From contig JBGSNX010000007.1 of NCBI GenBank assembly GCA_041739465.1, positions 1 to 54,516 on the forward strand: a DNA stretch of 54,516 bases. Direction: 5' to 3'. The notes beneath the pieces were generated by a model. That model was not told the DNA's origin. It ran no database searches and saw only the letters and a program-made list of their open reading frames with translations. The position numbers and the translations under genes are program-made. How positions within the stretch are numbered: position 1 is the stretch's first letter; each line of letters begins with the position of its first letter. Origin of the DNA: BOKV01 sp041739465. GTDB taxonomy: Bacteria; Pseudomonadota; Alphaproteobacteria; Rhizobiales; Rhizobiaceae. Below are positions 6,697 to 14,582 of the stretch, one piece after another.

Positions 6697-8082
6697 TTGA
6701 GCCAGAAAACCCATTCGCCTGGCCATTCATGGGCCACGCGGCATCTGCTGAAGACGCCAGTTGCCACAGCAGCCTGGGCGTTTCAGGAAAAACTTGAGCA
6801 GAGCCAGTGGTGGAGCGAGGAGGCGCACCGCGAGGTCCGGTCCTTGCGGCTGAAGGCGCTGCTTGCCCATGCAATCGTCAATGTGCCGCACTACCGCAAG
6901 GCGTTTGCCGGCCTGCAGGAAGCGGAATTGACACCAGCGCTGTGGCGGCAATTGCCGATTGTGACGCGCGAAATGTTGCAGACCGATCCGGAGGCATTCA
7001 TCGCGGATCGGCTGCCCCAAGGCCATGGCAAGACAACAACGGCCAGTTCATCAGGCTCCACCGGCATGCCGATCACGGTGGCGCACAGCGAAATGAGCAG
7101 CGGCTGGCACCGGGCCATGACGCTTCGCTCGCAATTGTGGGCGCTGGACCGGTTTGACCGGCGGCTGGGGGTTATCCGCCATTACCCGCCCGGTAGGGCG
7201 CAACATCCAGATGGCTTGGCGACCGAGCGCTGGGCGAACGAGGCCATCCTGCCATTTGCCACCGGGCCGGCAGCGGCATTGCGGGTCCAGACGCCGCTGG
7301 ACCAGCAAGTCGAATGGCTGCTGCGCACGCGGCCGCAGGTGTTGGTTTCCTATCCGAGCAATCTTGAGGCGCTGGCGCAGTATTTGCTCGATCGGCGGAT
7401 CGGCCTGCCGCTCAAGAAGCTGCTGACGCTGGGCGAATCCATGCCGGATGGCTTGCGCGGGCTTGCGCGCCGCGCCTTTGGCGCATCCATTGCCGACACC
7501 TATTCGGCGGCGGAAGTGGGCGAGATGGCAATTCAGTGCCCGTCCAGCGACGCCTATCATGTGCAGTGCGAAGCCGTTCACCTGGAGGTGTTGCGGCCGG
7601 ACGGCTCACCCTGTGCAGCGGGCGAGACGGGCGAAGTGGTGGTGACGCCATTGCACAATTTTGCAACGCCGCTGCTGCGCTATGCCATTGGTGATCTGGC
7701 GGTTGTTGGCAAGCCGTGCAATTGCGGTCGCGGCCTGCCCACGCTTTCGCGGGTGCTCGGCAGGGTACGAAACCTGATGGCTGCGCCGGATGGGTCGCGC
7801 TTCTGGCCGTCATTCGGGATCAGGGAATACGGCGCCATCGCGCCGGTGCGGCAGGCCCGGTTCATCCAGCATTCGCTTCACGATCTTGAGGTGATTCTGG
7901 TGACAGAGCGCGAACTTACCGGCGAGGAAGAAGCCGCCATCCGCTTGATCATTCACAGGCGATTGCCGTGGCCCATTGCGGTCCGGTTCAGCAATCCCGG
8001 CCAGATCGAACGAACTGCCGGCGGCAAATTCGAGGAATTCACCTGTCTCGTTCAGAACGGCAAAAAGGAGGTTTTCAACTAG
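6697..8082 (+). CDS. Phenylacetate-CoA ligase / CapK-like adenylate-forming enzyme
   Basis: Member of the adenylate-forming family, PaaK/CapK branch (461 residues). The phosphate-binding loop 'SSGSTGMP' is at 118-125, a 'DTYSAAEVGE' segment follows near 270, and the 'YAIGDLAVV' motif contributes the acidic residue that holds ribose. A 'CNCGRGLP' cysteine pair near 350 occurs in CapK-type members. Such enzymes activate a carboxylate with ATP; the substrate cannot be read from sequence. Start is TTG with GGAG 8 bases upstream. Its stop overlaps the stop of the convergent porin-like gene through a shared CTAG. Confidence 0.82.
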   Translation: MSQKTHSPGHSWATRHLLKTPVATAAWAFQEKLEQSQWWSEEAHREVRSLRLKALLAHAIVNVPHYRKAFAGLQEAELTPALWRQLPIVTREMLQTDPEAFIADRLPQGHGKTTTASSSGSTGMPITVAHSEMSSGWHRAMTLRSQLWALDRFDRRLGVIRHYPPGRAQHPDGLATERWANEAILPFATGPAAALRVQTPLDQQVEWLLRTRPQVLVSYPSNLEALAQYLLDRRIGLPLKKLLTLGESMPDGLRGLARRAFGASIADTYSAAEVGEMAIQCPSSDAYHVQCEAVHLEVLRPDGSPCAAGETGEVVVTPLHNFATPLLRYAIGDLAVVGKPCNCGRGLPTLSRVLGRVRNLMAAPDGSRFWPSFGIREYGAIAPVRQARFIQHSLHDLEVILVTERELTGEEEAAIRLIIHRRLPWPIAVRFSNPGQIERTAGGKFEEFTCLVQNGKKEVFN

Positions 8083-8777
8083 TTGACGCCGCCAAGTGGC
8101 AGCCTGAAGCCAACCATCACGCTTTGGGCGACATAGTCGCTGGTGGTGCCACGATCGGAAATGAACATCAGGCCGCTCACTCCACCCGCCTCGAAATGGC
8201 GGAAATCTATGGTCAATTGCGGGCCTCCAGGTTGGCCGATGGCAAAACCGCCACCGACCTGCCAGGCAAAGTTGGTACCCGAGCCGTCAAAAACGCAGAC
8301 AGTGCAAGCTGTGGATATCGGATAGGCATTGACATTGACATCTGCAACGCCAACGCCGCCGCCGAAATAGGGCTGGAAAAATGCATTGCCCGTCGGCAGG
8401 TCAATCCAGCCATTGAGCATGGCCGCCAGTGCTGTAGCCTCGCCTGTCCCCACAGTGTTGGGGCCTTCGTTCTGGACGGTGAGCGAATCCGTTCCGTTGT
8501 TTCTGTAAGAGCCTTCCACTTCGATCCTGAACGCATTGTTGATGCGCGCACCAAAAGCCAAAGCCACGGCGTAACCATTGTCGAAGGTCAAGTACCGGGT
8601 ATTAGTATTAAACCCGTTGGTAACCGGTTGGATCGTGATGTCATCCAGCAGATTGATGCCAGCGCCGCCAGAAATGTAAAATCCTGCCACGGCGTCCTGC
8701 GCACTGGCATTGCCTGCCAACAAAGCCAGCGACAATGCGGTCGCACATACCGGGACAAAATTGGCTGAAAGTTTCAC
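8079..8777 (-). CDS. Outer-membrane beta-barrel protein (opacity/OmpA-like barrel)
   Basis: A 232-residue exported protein. The signal peptide (residues 1 to about 26) ends in a NASA-Q cleavage site. Alternating hydrophobic and polar strands rich in glycine and aromatics follow, closing with 'VAQSVMVGFRLPLGG', a typical C-terminal barrel strand. A Cys pair ('CTVC') sits in a probable surface loop. It is likely a small 8-stranded outer-membrane barrel. There is no peptidoglycan-binding OmpA domain. It is transcribed towards the ligase gene and shares a 4-base stop-codon palindrome with it. Confidence 0.8.
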   Translation of the reverse strand: MKLSANFVPVCATALSLALLAGNASAQDAVAGFYISGGAGINLLDDITIQPVTNGFNTNTRYLTFDNGYAVALAFGARINNAFRIEVEGSYRNNGTDSLTVQNEGPNTVGTGEATALAAMLNGWIDLPTGNAFFQPYFGGGVGVADVNVNAYPISTACTVCVFDGSGTNFAWQVGGGFAIGQPGGPQLTIDFRHFEAGGVSGLMFISDRGTTSDYVAQSVMVGFRLPLGGVN

Positions 8778-8920
8778 AGGCGCGAACCCCTAAATCGTTG
8801 TGATCAAACTAACTGGCAAAATCCGCCAGTCGACCCAAATTTCTGGCACGGCGAATTACCGCTTCCAACTGTCACCCTGCCGCAACATAAAACAGGCGGA
8901 TTCGGTCTGGAACGCCTTCG

Positions 8921-9406
8921 TTAGGAGCCTTCTTTGCAGTTCACCCGGTAATGATAGACGTTTTTCTGGCCGTCGGCGCTGGTTGCCTCGGTCCCGGTGG
9001 CGCCGGTAAAGCGGCCTGTGCCGCCAAGAATCAGCGCGTTGAGGTTCTTGCCGTCCACTTTCTGCTTGAGCAGGTAAAGTGCGCCGCCTTCCAGCGATAC
9101 GATGACGTCGGTATTGCGCGCTGTTTCCTTGCCCGCGCCATCAACACCAGTGACCAGCGCTACAAAATGCCGTTCACCAATTTTCTTGCCATTGGCGTCG
9201 GTAAGTACGCGGTAGCCGATTTCACGATCACCCGCACTCAAGGTGCCGTTTCCATCGGTATCGATGTCCTGGTTCAAGCGGCCCTCGCCGCTGGAGTAGA
9301 TGTCAAACAAAACGCAATCCTTGGTTTCTTCGGCTCTGGCGCCAGATGAAAACAAGACAATCCCTGCCACAGCCAAGGCAATGCCATTGAGGTAGGTATT
9401 TCGCAT
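8921..9406 (-). CDS. Exported allene-oxide-cyclase-like barrel protein with an EF-hand-type loop
   Basis: A 160-residue protein with a signal peptide ending ARA-E near residue 24. The C-terminal half has the 'LILGGTGRFTGATGT' pattern of allene-oxide-cyclase/dirigent-type beta-barrels. The N-terminal half carries 'DTDGNGTLSAGD' (49-60), matching the calcium-loop spacing of an EF-hand. The ATG at 9406 has GGAG 8 bases upstream; the 23 residues before it are not supported. Its role in the envelope is unknown. The family assignment is from pattern resemblance only, and the substrate and any cyclase activity are undetermined. Confidence 0.6.
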   Translation of the reverse strand: MRNTYLNGIALAVAGIVLFSSGARAEETKDCVLFDIYSSGEGRLNQDIDTDGNGTLSAGDREIGYRVLTDANGKKIGERHFVALVTGVDGAGKETARNTDVIVSLEGGALYLLKQKVDGKNLNALILGGTGRFTGATGTEATSADGQKNVYHYRVNCKEGS

Positions 9407-9492
9407 ATCGTCTGCTCCGGTTCGGTAAAGGCTTTTCTCGACGTAACTTATCCAACAAAACAGAGTCATCGGCAAATCAAAATTATCCCAAC

Positions 9493-9517
9493 AAAAAACC
9501 CGCCGTTTCCGGCGGGT
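9493..9517 (-). terminator. Rho-independent terminator of infC
   Basis: On the minus strand, an 8-bp perfect stem ACCCGCCG/CGGCGGGT with a GAAA loop runs directly into six T's. It lies 28 bases after the infC stop codon. Confidence 0.93.
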
Positions 9518-9544
9518 CTGAATTCTTGCAAAGGCTTGCCGCGC

Positions 9545-10102
9545 TTACTTCGGTGCGACAACCATCATGATCTGGCGGCCTTCCATGCGTGGATCGGATT
9601 CGACCTTGGCCAGATCGCCAATGTCGTCGCGCGCCTTGAACAGCACGCCAAGGCCGATTTCCTGGTGCGCCATTTCGCGGCCACGGAAGCGCATGGTGAG
9701 CTTCACCTTGTCACCTTCCTCAAGGAATTTTTTCACTGCGCGCATCTTCACGTCATAATCATGCGTGTCGATGTTTGGCCGCAGCTTGATTTCCTTGACC
9801 TCCTGCGTCTTCTGCTTTTTGCGCTGCTCGGCAGCCTTCTTCTGGTTCTGGTACTTGAATTTGCCCAGATCAAGAATCTTGCAGATCGGCGGATCATTGT
9901 TCGGCGAGATTTCGACAAGATCGAGCCCCGCTTCCATGGCGATGGCGATCGCGTCCTTGGTGTCGATTGTGCCTCGGTTCAGGCCTTCGTGGTCGATCAG
10001 CTGAACCTTGGGAACTCGGATGTCGGTGTTGGACCGTGGTCCATCCTTGCTGGGTGCTTGCGCTTTATGCGGACGGCGAATGGTCGTGTTCTCCCTAGCC
10101 AT
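9545..10102 (-). CDS. infC: Translation initiation factor IF-3
   Basis: IF-3, 185 residues, keeps the small ribosomal subunit free and checks the start codon and initiator tRNA. The N-domain ('NTDIRVPKVQLIDHEG...'), the lysine-rich linker ('NQKKAAEQRKKQK') and the C-domain ('LRPNIDTHDYDVKMRAVKKF', 'FRGREMAHQE') are all present. I used ATG at 10102; no strong ribosome site is visible there, and infC genes often use unusual start codons, so the exact start is uncertain. A strong terminator follows. It is separated from rpmI by the accessory block at 2636-9475. Confidence 0.96.
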   Translation of the reverse strand: MARENTTIRRPHKAQAPSKDGPRSNTDIRVPKVQLIDHEGLNRGTIDTKDAIAIAMEAGLDLVEISPNNDPPICKILDLGKFKYQNQKKAAEQRKKQKTQEVKEIKLRPNIDTHDYDVKMRAVKKFLEEGDKVKLTMRFRGREMAHQEIGLGVLFKARDDIGDLAKVESDPRMEGRQIMMVVAPK

Positions 10103-10225
10103 TTCGGTCGGTATTGAATATGGAGCGCCACAATGCTTGGTCATGCCAAGGCCATCAGGGCCGCCACAGCGCGATTCTCTAGCACAATCTTCAGCGAAAA
10201 ACATGGGAAATTCCGGGGTCAGTGC

Positions 10226-10990
10226 ATGTTGCAGTTCATCGATGTGGAAAGCGGCGGCCAGCCGCATAAAATAGCGGTCGAGCATGCGCCGCGCAGCAGT
10301 GAAGCACCCGGCATCATGTGGCTGGGTGGTTATCGCTCTGACATGACCGGCAGCAAGGCGCAGGCTTTGGCGCATTGGTGCGCCGGGCAAGGCTTTTCCT
10401 GCCTTCGCCATGACTATTCAGGCCATGGCCGCTCGGGTGGAACCTTCGCCGATGGCTGTATTTCGAACTGGCTGGAGGGGAGCCTTGCGGTTTTTGACCG
10501 TTTTGCCAGCGGGCCGCAAATCCTCGTCGGCTCTTCCATGGGCGGATGGATCGCCCTGTTGATGGCACGCGAACTGGCAACTCGCGGCATTGCGCTGCAT
10601 GCGATGTTGCTGATTGCGCCGGCACCCGATTTCACCGAGAGGCTCTTGTGGCCATCGCTGAACGATGAACAGCGCCGGGCAATCCTTGAACAGGGCTACC
10701 TGGAGGAGCCCTCGCAATATTCCGGCGAACCCAACTTATATACCCGCAAATTGTTTGAAGACGGCCGGCGCAATCTGGTGCTGGACGGAAATTTGCGAAC
10801 CCATTGCAAGGTTCACATCCTGCAAGGGCGGCAGGATACCGCTGTACCATGGACGCATGCCATGGAGCTCGCTGCGCAGCTTTTTGCCGACCCGGTCTCG
10901 ATGACGCTTGTGCCTGATGGCGATCACCGGCTGTCGCGGGATCAGGACATTGAACTCATGCTGCGCGTCCTTGCGCAATTGGCAGCTTAG
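10226..10990 (+). CDS. Alpha/beta hydrolase (ABHD10/thioesterase-like)
   Basis: A 254-residue serine hydrolase. The nucleophile elbow 'GSSMG' places Ser104, with Asp204 in 'GRQDTAVP' and His234 in 'DGDHRLS' completing the triad; the oxyanion region 'WLGGYRSDMTG' resembles ABHD10-type thioesterases. I chose the ATG at 10226, since relatives begin shortly before this strand. A longer frame back to 10133 would run into the infC promoter region. It is the first of three closely spaced plus-strand genes, 2 bases before the TIM-barrel gene. The substrate is unknown. Confidence 0.85.
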   Translation: MLQFIDVESGGQPHKIAVEHAPRSSEAPGIMWLGGYRSDMTGSKAQALAHWCAGQGFSCLRHDYSGHGRSGGTFADGCISNWLEGSLAVFDRFASGPQILVGSSMGGWIALLMARELATRGIALHAMLLIAPAPDFTERLLWPSLNDEQRRAILEQGYLEEPSQYSGEPNLYTRKLFEDGRRNLVLDGNLRTHCKVHILQGRQDTAVPWTHAMELAAQLFADPVSMTLVPDGDHRLSRDQDIELMLRVLAQLAA

Positions 10991-10992
10991 CA

Positions 10993-11748
10993 ATGAGCCT
11001 CAAGTTCTCAGCCAATCTGGGCTTCCTTTGGAAAGACTTGCCGCTGGAACAACGCATCAACCGTGCGGCAAGTTGCGGTTTTGACGCTGTCGAGTTCCAC
11101 GACGACTGGCAGACGGCAGATCATGACTTGCTTGCTGAAGCCCTTGATCAGGGCGGCCTTGGCCTGCAGTGCCTCAATTGCGCGATGGGCGAGACTTTCG
11201 GACTCGCTGCCTTGCCAGAAAATGTATCGCAAGCCCGCGCCGCCATCGACAATGCCGTTGCAGCTGCCGCAAGAATTGGCGCGAAGGCAATCCATGTCAC
11301 CGCCGGCAAGGTTGAGCCTTCAGCACAGTCGAACGCGGTTTACATTGAAAACCTGCGCCATGCGGTCAACGCCGCTACCCCGCATGGCATTGCGGTGCTG
11401 ATCGAGCCGATCGCGCCAATTGCCGTACCCAACTACTTTTTGTCGTCACTCGAACAGGCAGATGCGGTGATTGCGCAAGTTCCCGGCGTCCGATTGCTGT
11501 TTGACTGTTTCCATGTGGCCGCGCTTGGACATGGGCTGGAACAGGCATTCAATTCGCGTGCCGGTCTCGTTGGACATGTACAGATTGCCGGCATTCCTGC
11601 GCGCGGCGAGCCGTCCGCCGGGATTGTTGACTACTCGGCCTTGCTGCCACGCTTTGTTGCGGCCGGGTATGGCGGGGCTTTCGGCGCCGAGTATCGCCCG
11701 ACGGCAGATGTCGAATCAGGCCTTGGCTGGATGAGCGCATTGCGATAG
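10993..11748 (+). CDS. Hydroxypyruvate isomerase-family TIM-barrel protein
   Basis: A 251-residue sugar-phosphate-isomerase-type TIM barrel. It shows the family's metal-site strands: 'VLIEPI' (Glu), 'LLFDCFH' (Asp/His), 'HVQIAGIPARGEPS' (His/Gln) and 'GAEYRP' (Glu near the C-terminus). The Hyi family interconverts hydroxypyruvate and tartronate semialdehyde, but many members act on other sugars, so I leave the symbol blank. It starts 2 bases after the hydrolase stop and lies 9 bases before a DMT transporter, so the three are probably co-transcribed. Confidence 0.8.
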   Translation: MSLKFSANLGFLWKDLPLEQRINRAASCGFDAVEFHDDWQTADHDLLAEALDQGGLGLQCLNCAMGETFGLAALPENVSQARAAIDNAVAAAARIGAKAIHVTAGKVEPSAQSNAVYIENLRHAVNAATPHGIAVLIEPIAPIAVPNYFLSSLEQADAVIAQVPGVRLLFDCFHVAALGHGLEQAFNSRAGLVGHVQIAGIPARGEPSAGIVDYSALLPRFVAAGYGGAFGAEYRPTADVESGLGWMSALR

Positions 11749-11757
11749 GCCTCAGCG

Positions 11758-12681
11758 ATGAATTCTCCCGCAGCACCGCTTCGCAAATCCCGCATCGACG
11801 CCAATGGAGCGATGTTGCTTTTGCTGGTTTCGGTATTGCTGGGCATGAACCAGGTGATGGTGAAGCTGGTGAATGCCGGGATGAACCCGGTGTTTCAGGC
11901 TGGCATGCGCTCAGCCTTTGCAATCCTGCCGGTGTTGGGATGGGCGCTTTGGCAGCGCCGCAAACTTTCAGTGAGCGATGGCAGCCTGTTGCCCGGCCTG
12001 TTTTGCGGGGTGGTCTTCTCGCTCGAGTTCTTTTTGCTTTTTCAGGCCATTGAATTCACCACCGTCGCGCGGTCCTCGGTGATGCTCTACACGATGCCTG
12101 TCTGGCTCGCCGCCGCCGCGCATTTCCTCATTCCCGGCGAAAGGATGACCCGAAACAGGGCGCTTGGTCTTGCATGTGCAATCAGCGGCGTTGCCGTGGC
12201 GCTGCTCGGCAATGGCAAGGATGCGCGCGTTGGCGAATTCGCACTTGCCGGCGATCTGATGGCCATCGGCGCGGCGCTGTGCTGGACCGCGATTGCGCTT
12301 GCCGCGCGGATCACCAGGCTGTCGAAATCCAGCCCGGAAATGCAGCTTCTCTACCAGATCGTGGTTTCCGCGCCGATCCTGCTGGCGGTCTCGGTTTTCT
12401 ACGCCCCGGCGTTTCGCGAGATGACGCCGCTGCTGTGGGGGCTTTTCGGCTTCCAGGTGCTGGGCATTGTCACCTTTTCTTTCATGCTTTGGTTCTGGAT
12501 TTTGAAGGTCTACCCGGCTTCGGACATGGCAAGCTTCGCTTTCCTCACGCCGTTGTTCGGTGTGCTGTTTGGTTGGCTGATCCTGGGTGAGCCGCTGACG
12601 CTCAACATCATCATTGCGCTGATAATGGTTGCCGCCGGAATCTGGCTGGTCAACCGGCGGCTCCGTGTATTGGCAGGCTGA
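11758..12681 (+). CDS. EamA/DMT-family inner-membrane transporter
   Basis: A 307-residue protein with about ten hydrophobic helices arranged as two EamA repeats ('LLLLVSVLLGMNQVMVKL' opens the first; a second copy starts near residue 160). Members export or import small metabolites; the substrate cannot be inferred. It is the last gene of the hydrolase / TIM-barrel / transporter unit and converges on the SDR gene with only 6 bases between the stop codons. Confidence 0.88.
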   Translation: MNSPAAPLRKSRIDANGAMLLLLVSVLLGMNQVMVKLVNAGMNPVFQAGMRSAFAILPVLGWALWQRRKLSVSDGSLLPGLFCGVVFSLEFFLLFQAIEFTTVARSSVMLYTMPVWLAAAAHFLIPGERMTRNRALGLACAISGVAVALLGNGKDARVGEFALAGDLMAIGAALCWTAIALAARITRLSKSSPEMQLLYQIVVSAPILLAVSVFYAPAFREMTPLLWGLFGFQVLGIVTFSFMLWFWILKVYPASDMASFAFLTPLFGVLFGWLILGEPLTLNIIIALIMVAAGIWLVNRRLRVLAG

Positions 12682-12687
12682 AATTGC

Positions 12688-13617
12688 TCAGGCCTGCTGC
12701 TGGCCGAAAGACACTTTGCCAAGCTGCTCCAGGTGGGTCCACAGTCTCGTTGCAGCAACCGGATCCATTGCGGCGGCTGGAATTTCCGCATTTGCGGGCA
12801 GCCCTCTCAGGCCACCAAATCCATTCGGACCGTAGTAACCACCGGCGACCGCATTGGGCGATGTCGCTGCGTAGAGTGCCGGCAATGCGCCTTGATCAGC
12901 CGGTTGGAATATAAAAGGCAACCATTGAAACCGCCAGCCCTCGCGACTGTCGAGGCCTGGGCCGTCAGGAATGAGGTTCGTGCGCGCGACGCCTGGATGC
13001 GCGGCAATGCTGGATATGCCCCAACCTGTCACTGTGCTGCGGCGGGCAAACTCGACGGCAAGCAGAAGATTGGCAAGCTTGGTGTTGTCATAGGCGGCGG
13101 CATAATCATAATTCTGTTGCAGTTGCAGGTCGTCGAACGGGAGCGCGCCGGACGTGCGCATGCTTGTCATCCAAACGACCCTTGCGTCACGATCCTTCCG
13201 CATCATTTGCAGCAGCATCGCACTCAGCATGAAGTGACCAAGCGTGTTGGTTGCAAACACCCGCTCGAACCCTTCGACGCTGACTTCGCGATTGAGCCGG
13301 CCCATAACGCCGGCATTATTGACCAACAGATCGAGCGGCTCACCTTTTGCCAGCATTCGGTCAGCAAAGGCCCTCACGGACGCTGGTTCCGTGAGGTCCA
13401 ACATTTCAAAACTCACTTTTGAGGCGGGCGCCAGTGAGGTGATTCTCCGCACCGCCTCTTCGCCGCGGACCTGATTGCGAGACGCGATTGTCACATCAGC
13501 GCCTGCACGGGCCAGTGCAAGTGCGATTTGATATCCAAGCCCGCTGCGGCCATCTTGCGGAAAACCGTTCCCGCCAGTGACAATCGCTTTGCGGCCGCTC
13601 TGCGCAGGGATGTCCAA
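12688..13617 (-). CDS. Short-chain dehydrogenase/reductase (SDR), lacking its upstream export signal
   Basis: Rossmann-fold oxidoreductase, 309 residues from a TTG at 13617. It has a modified nucleotide loop 'TGGNGFPQDGRSGLG' at 14-28, the 'NNAGVMG' motif, and the active-site 'YDNTK' (Tyr/Lys), as in retinol-dehydrogenase/WWOX-like SDRs. The frame continues upstream through 'PDWTA' to an amber codon (13636-13638). Beyond it, in the same frame, lies a Tat/lipoprotein signal sequence. Cytosolic members of this group typically begin with a 'WTxxDIPxQSGR' stretch, so some N-terminus may be missing here. The TTG start has no convincing ribosome site. A divergent TetR gene and a palindromic operator suggest repression by that regulator. 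The substrate is unknown. Confidence 0.82.
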   Translation of the reverse strand: MDIPAQSGRKAIVTGGNGFPQDGRSGLGYQIALALARAGADVTIASRNQVRGEEAVRRITSLAPASKVSFEMLDLTEPASVRAFADRMLAKGEPLDLLVNNAGVMGRLNREVSVEGFERVFATNTLGHFMLSAMLLQMMRKDRDARVVWMTSMRTSGALPFDDLQLQQNYDYAAAYDNTKLANLLLAVEFARRSTVTGWGISSIAAHPGVARTNLIPDGPGLDSREGWRFQWLPFIFQPADQGALPALYAATSPNAVAGGYYGPNGFGGLRGLPANAEIPAAAMDPVAATRLWTHLEQLGKVSFGQQQA

Positions 13618-13635
13618 TGCGGTCCAATCCGGTAT

Positions 13636-13779
13636 CTACATATCTCCGCGCCGATTGGAAGCTCCAGGTGAACAACCGGCAACCATTCCGGTGGAGACTC
13701 CGATGACCGAAGCTGCGAGAAAGTGGCGCCGGGAAAGTGCAAGGCGTTGCACACTCGGGAGATTGTTGCTGTTTTCCAT
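13636..13779 (-). pseudogene. Tat/lipobox signal peptide ending in an amber codon, in frame with the SDR gene
   Basis: A 47-codon frame from ATG 13779 to TAG 13636. It encodes a twin-arginine motif 'SRRHFL' (residues 16-21), a hydrophobic core and a lipobox 'VAGC' (Cys36), that is, a Tat-exported lipoprotein signal. After the TAG the same frame runs on through 'IPDWTALDIPAQSGR' into the SDR enzyme. The simplest reading is a nonsense mutation that split an exported SDR lipoprotein. Alternatives are a sequencing error, amber readthrough, or reinitiation at the TTG. The operator lies 37 bases upstream of this ATG, which suggests this is the original start of the gene. Confidence 0.6.
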
Positions 13780-13815
13780 GCCGATCAACGGCTCCAGATT
13801 GGCTGTTGTTAGGAA

Positions 13816-13833
13816 CTATACCGTATAGTATAC
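13816..13833. promoter_or_regulatory. Nested palindromic operator between SDR and TetR genes
   Basis: Two overlapping inverted repeats share arms: CTATAC-C-GTATAG (13816-13828) and GTATA-G-TATAC (13823-13833). A TTGACA hexamer on the minus strand at 13847-13842 is followed closely by these AT-rich repeats, so a bound repressor would cover the -10 region of the Tat/SDR transcript. Such near-symmetric TATAC/GTATA repeats are typical of TetR-family operators. The regulator encoded at 13891 is the natural candidate. Confidence 0.6.
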
Positions 13834-13890
13834 TTTTTGATTGTCAACGGGTCCGTCAGTTTGGGAAAATGGTGATTCGATGGAACTATC

Positions 13891-14529
13891 ATGAGAAAAA
13901 TCGACGGACTTCCAGTGCCTGCCGCTATCGTTCGCGCAGCAATTCAGACCTTCGTCGACAAGGGTTTCGAGAACGCGTCGATGGACGAAGTCGCCGCACG
14001 CGCATCCACTACCAAACGCACCGTCTATGCGCATTTCCGAAGCAAGGATGATTTGTTTCGCGCTGCTTTGGCTAAGGCGGTCGAATTGTTCCTGAGTGAA
14101 CTGCCCAAGCTGGAAGATGTGTCCAACCCGGCCTTTGAGCTGGAGAATTTCGCAGTCAGGTTCAGCGAGTTGTGCACTTGCCGCGGCGCTGTCCGGCTTC
14201 AACGCGTCACGATGGCTGAGTCGGAACGTTTCCCCGAGCTCGGTGCAATGCTCCACCGTGAAATCATCCAATCCGCTGAGCGAACCATCGCGGGCTACCT
14301 GCTCCGACTTACCACCAGCAACAGCGGAGGCCCCAAACCGGACGATTGGGCTGATGTTTCAGCGAGGCTTTTCTTGAACATGTCGACTGGGCCGCAGCGC
14401 TTTGAAACATTACTGAATGCGCGGCAGCCGTTTGAGCAGCATCCGGACGTTGCAGTGCCACCTGACCTTGATCGGGCATTCATTTGCCGGGCGGTCGAGA
14501 TGTTTCTTGCCGGTATCTCTAAGGTCTGA
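13891..14529 (+). CDS. TetR/AcrR-family transcriptional regulator
   Basis: A 212-residue repressor-type protein. The N-terminal helix-turn-helix 'ASMDEVAARASTTKRTVYAHFRSKDDLF' (about 29-56) is the TetR signature, followed by a helical ligand domain. The C-terminal part resembles the AefR-like TetR subgroup ('LHREIIQSAERTIAGYLL'). It is divergent from the SDR gene with a palindromic operator between them, so it probably controls both itself and the SDR. The inducer is unknown. Confidence 0.92.
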   Translation: MRKIDGLPVPAAIVRAAIQTFVDKGFENASMDEVAARASTTKRTVYAHFRSKDDLFRAALAKAVELFLSELPKLEDVSNPAFELENFAVRFSELCTCRGAVRLQRVTMAESERFPELGAMLHREIIQSAERTIAGYLLRLTTSNSGGPKPDDWADVSARLFLNMSTGPQRFETLLNARQPFEQHPDVAVPPDLDRAFICRAVEMFLAGISKV

Positions 14530-14582
14530 AACAGAAACCTGTCTGCCGGACGCCAGTCGACCGGGTCACTTCTCGTTCCACC

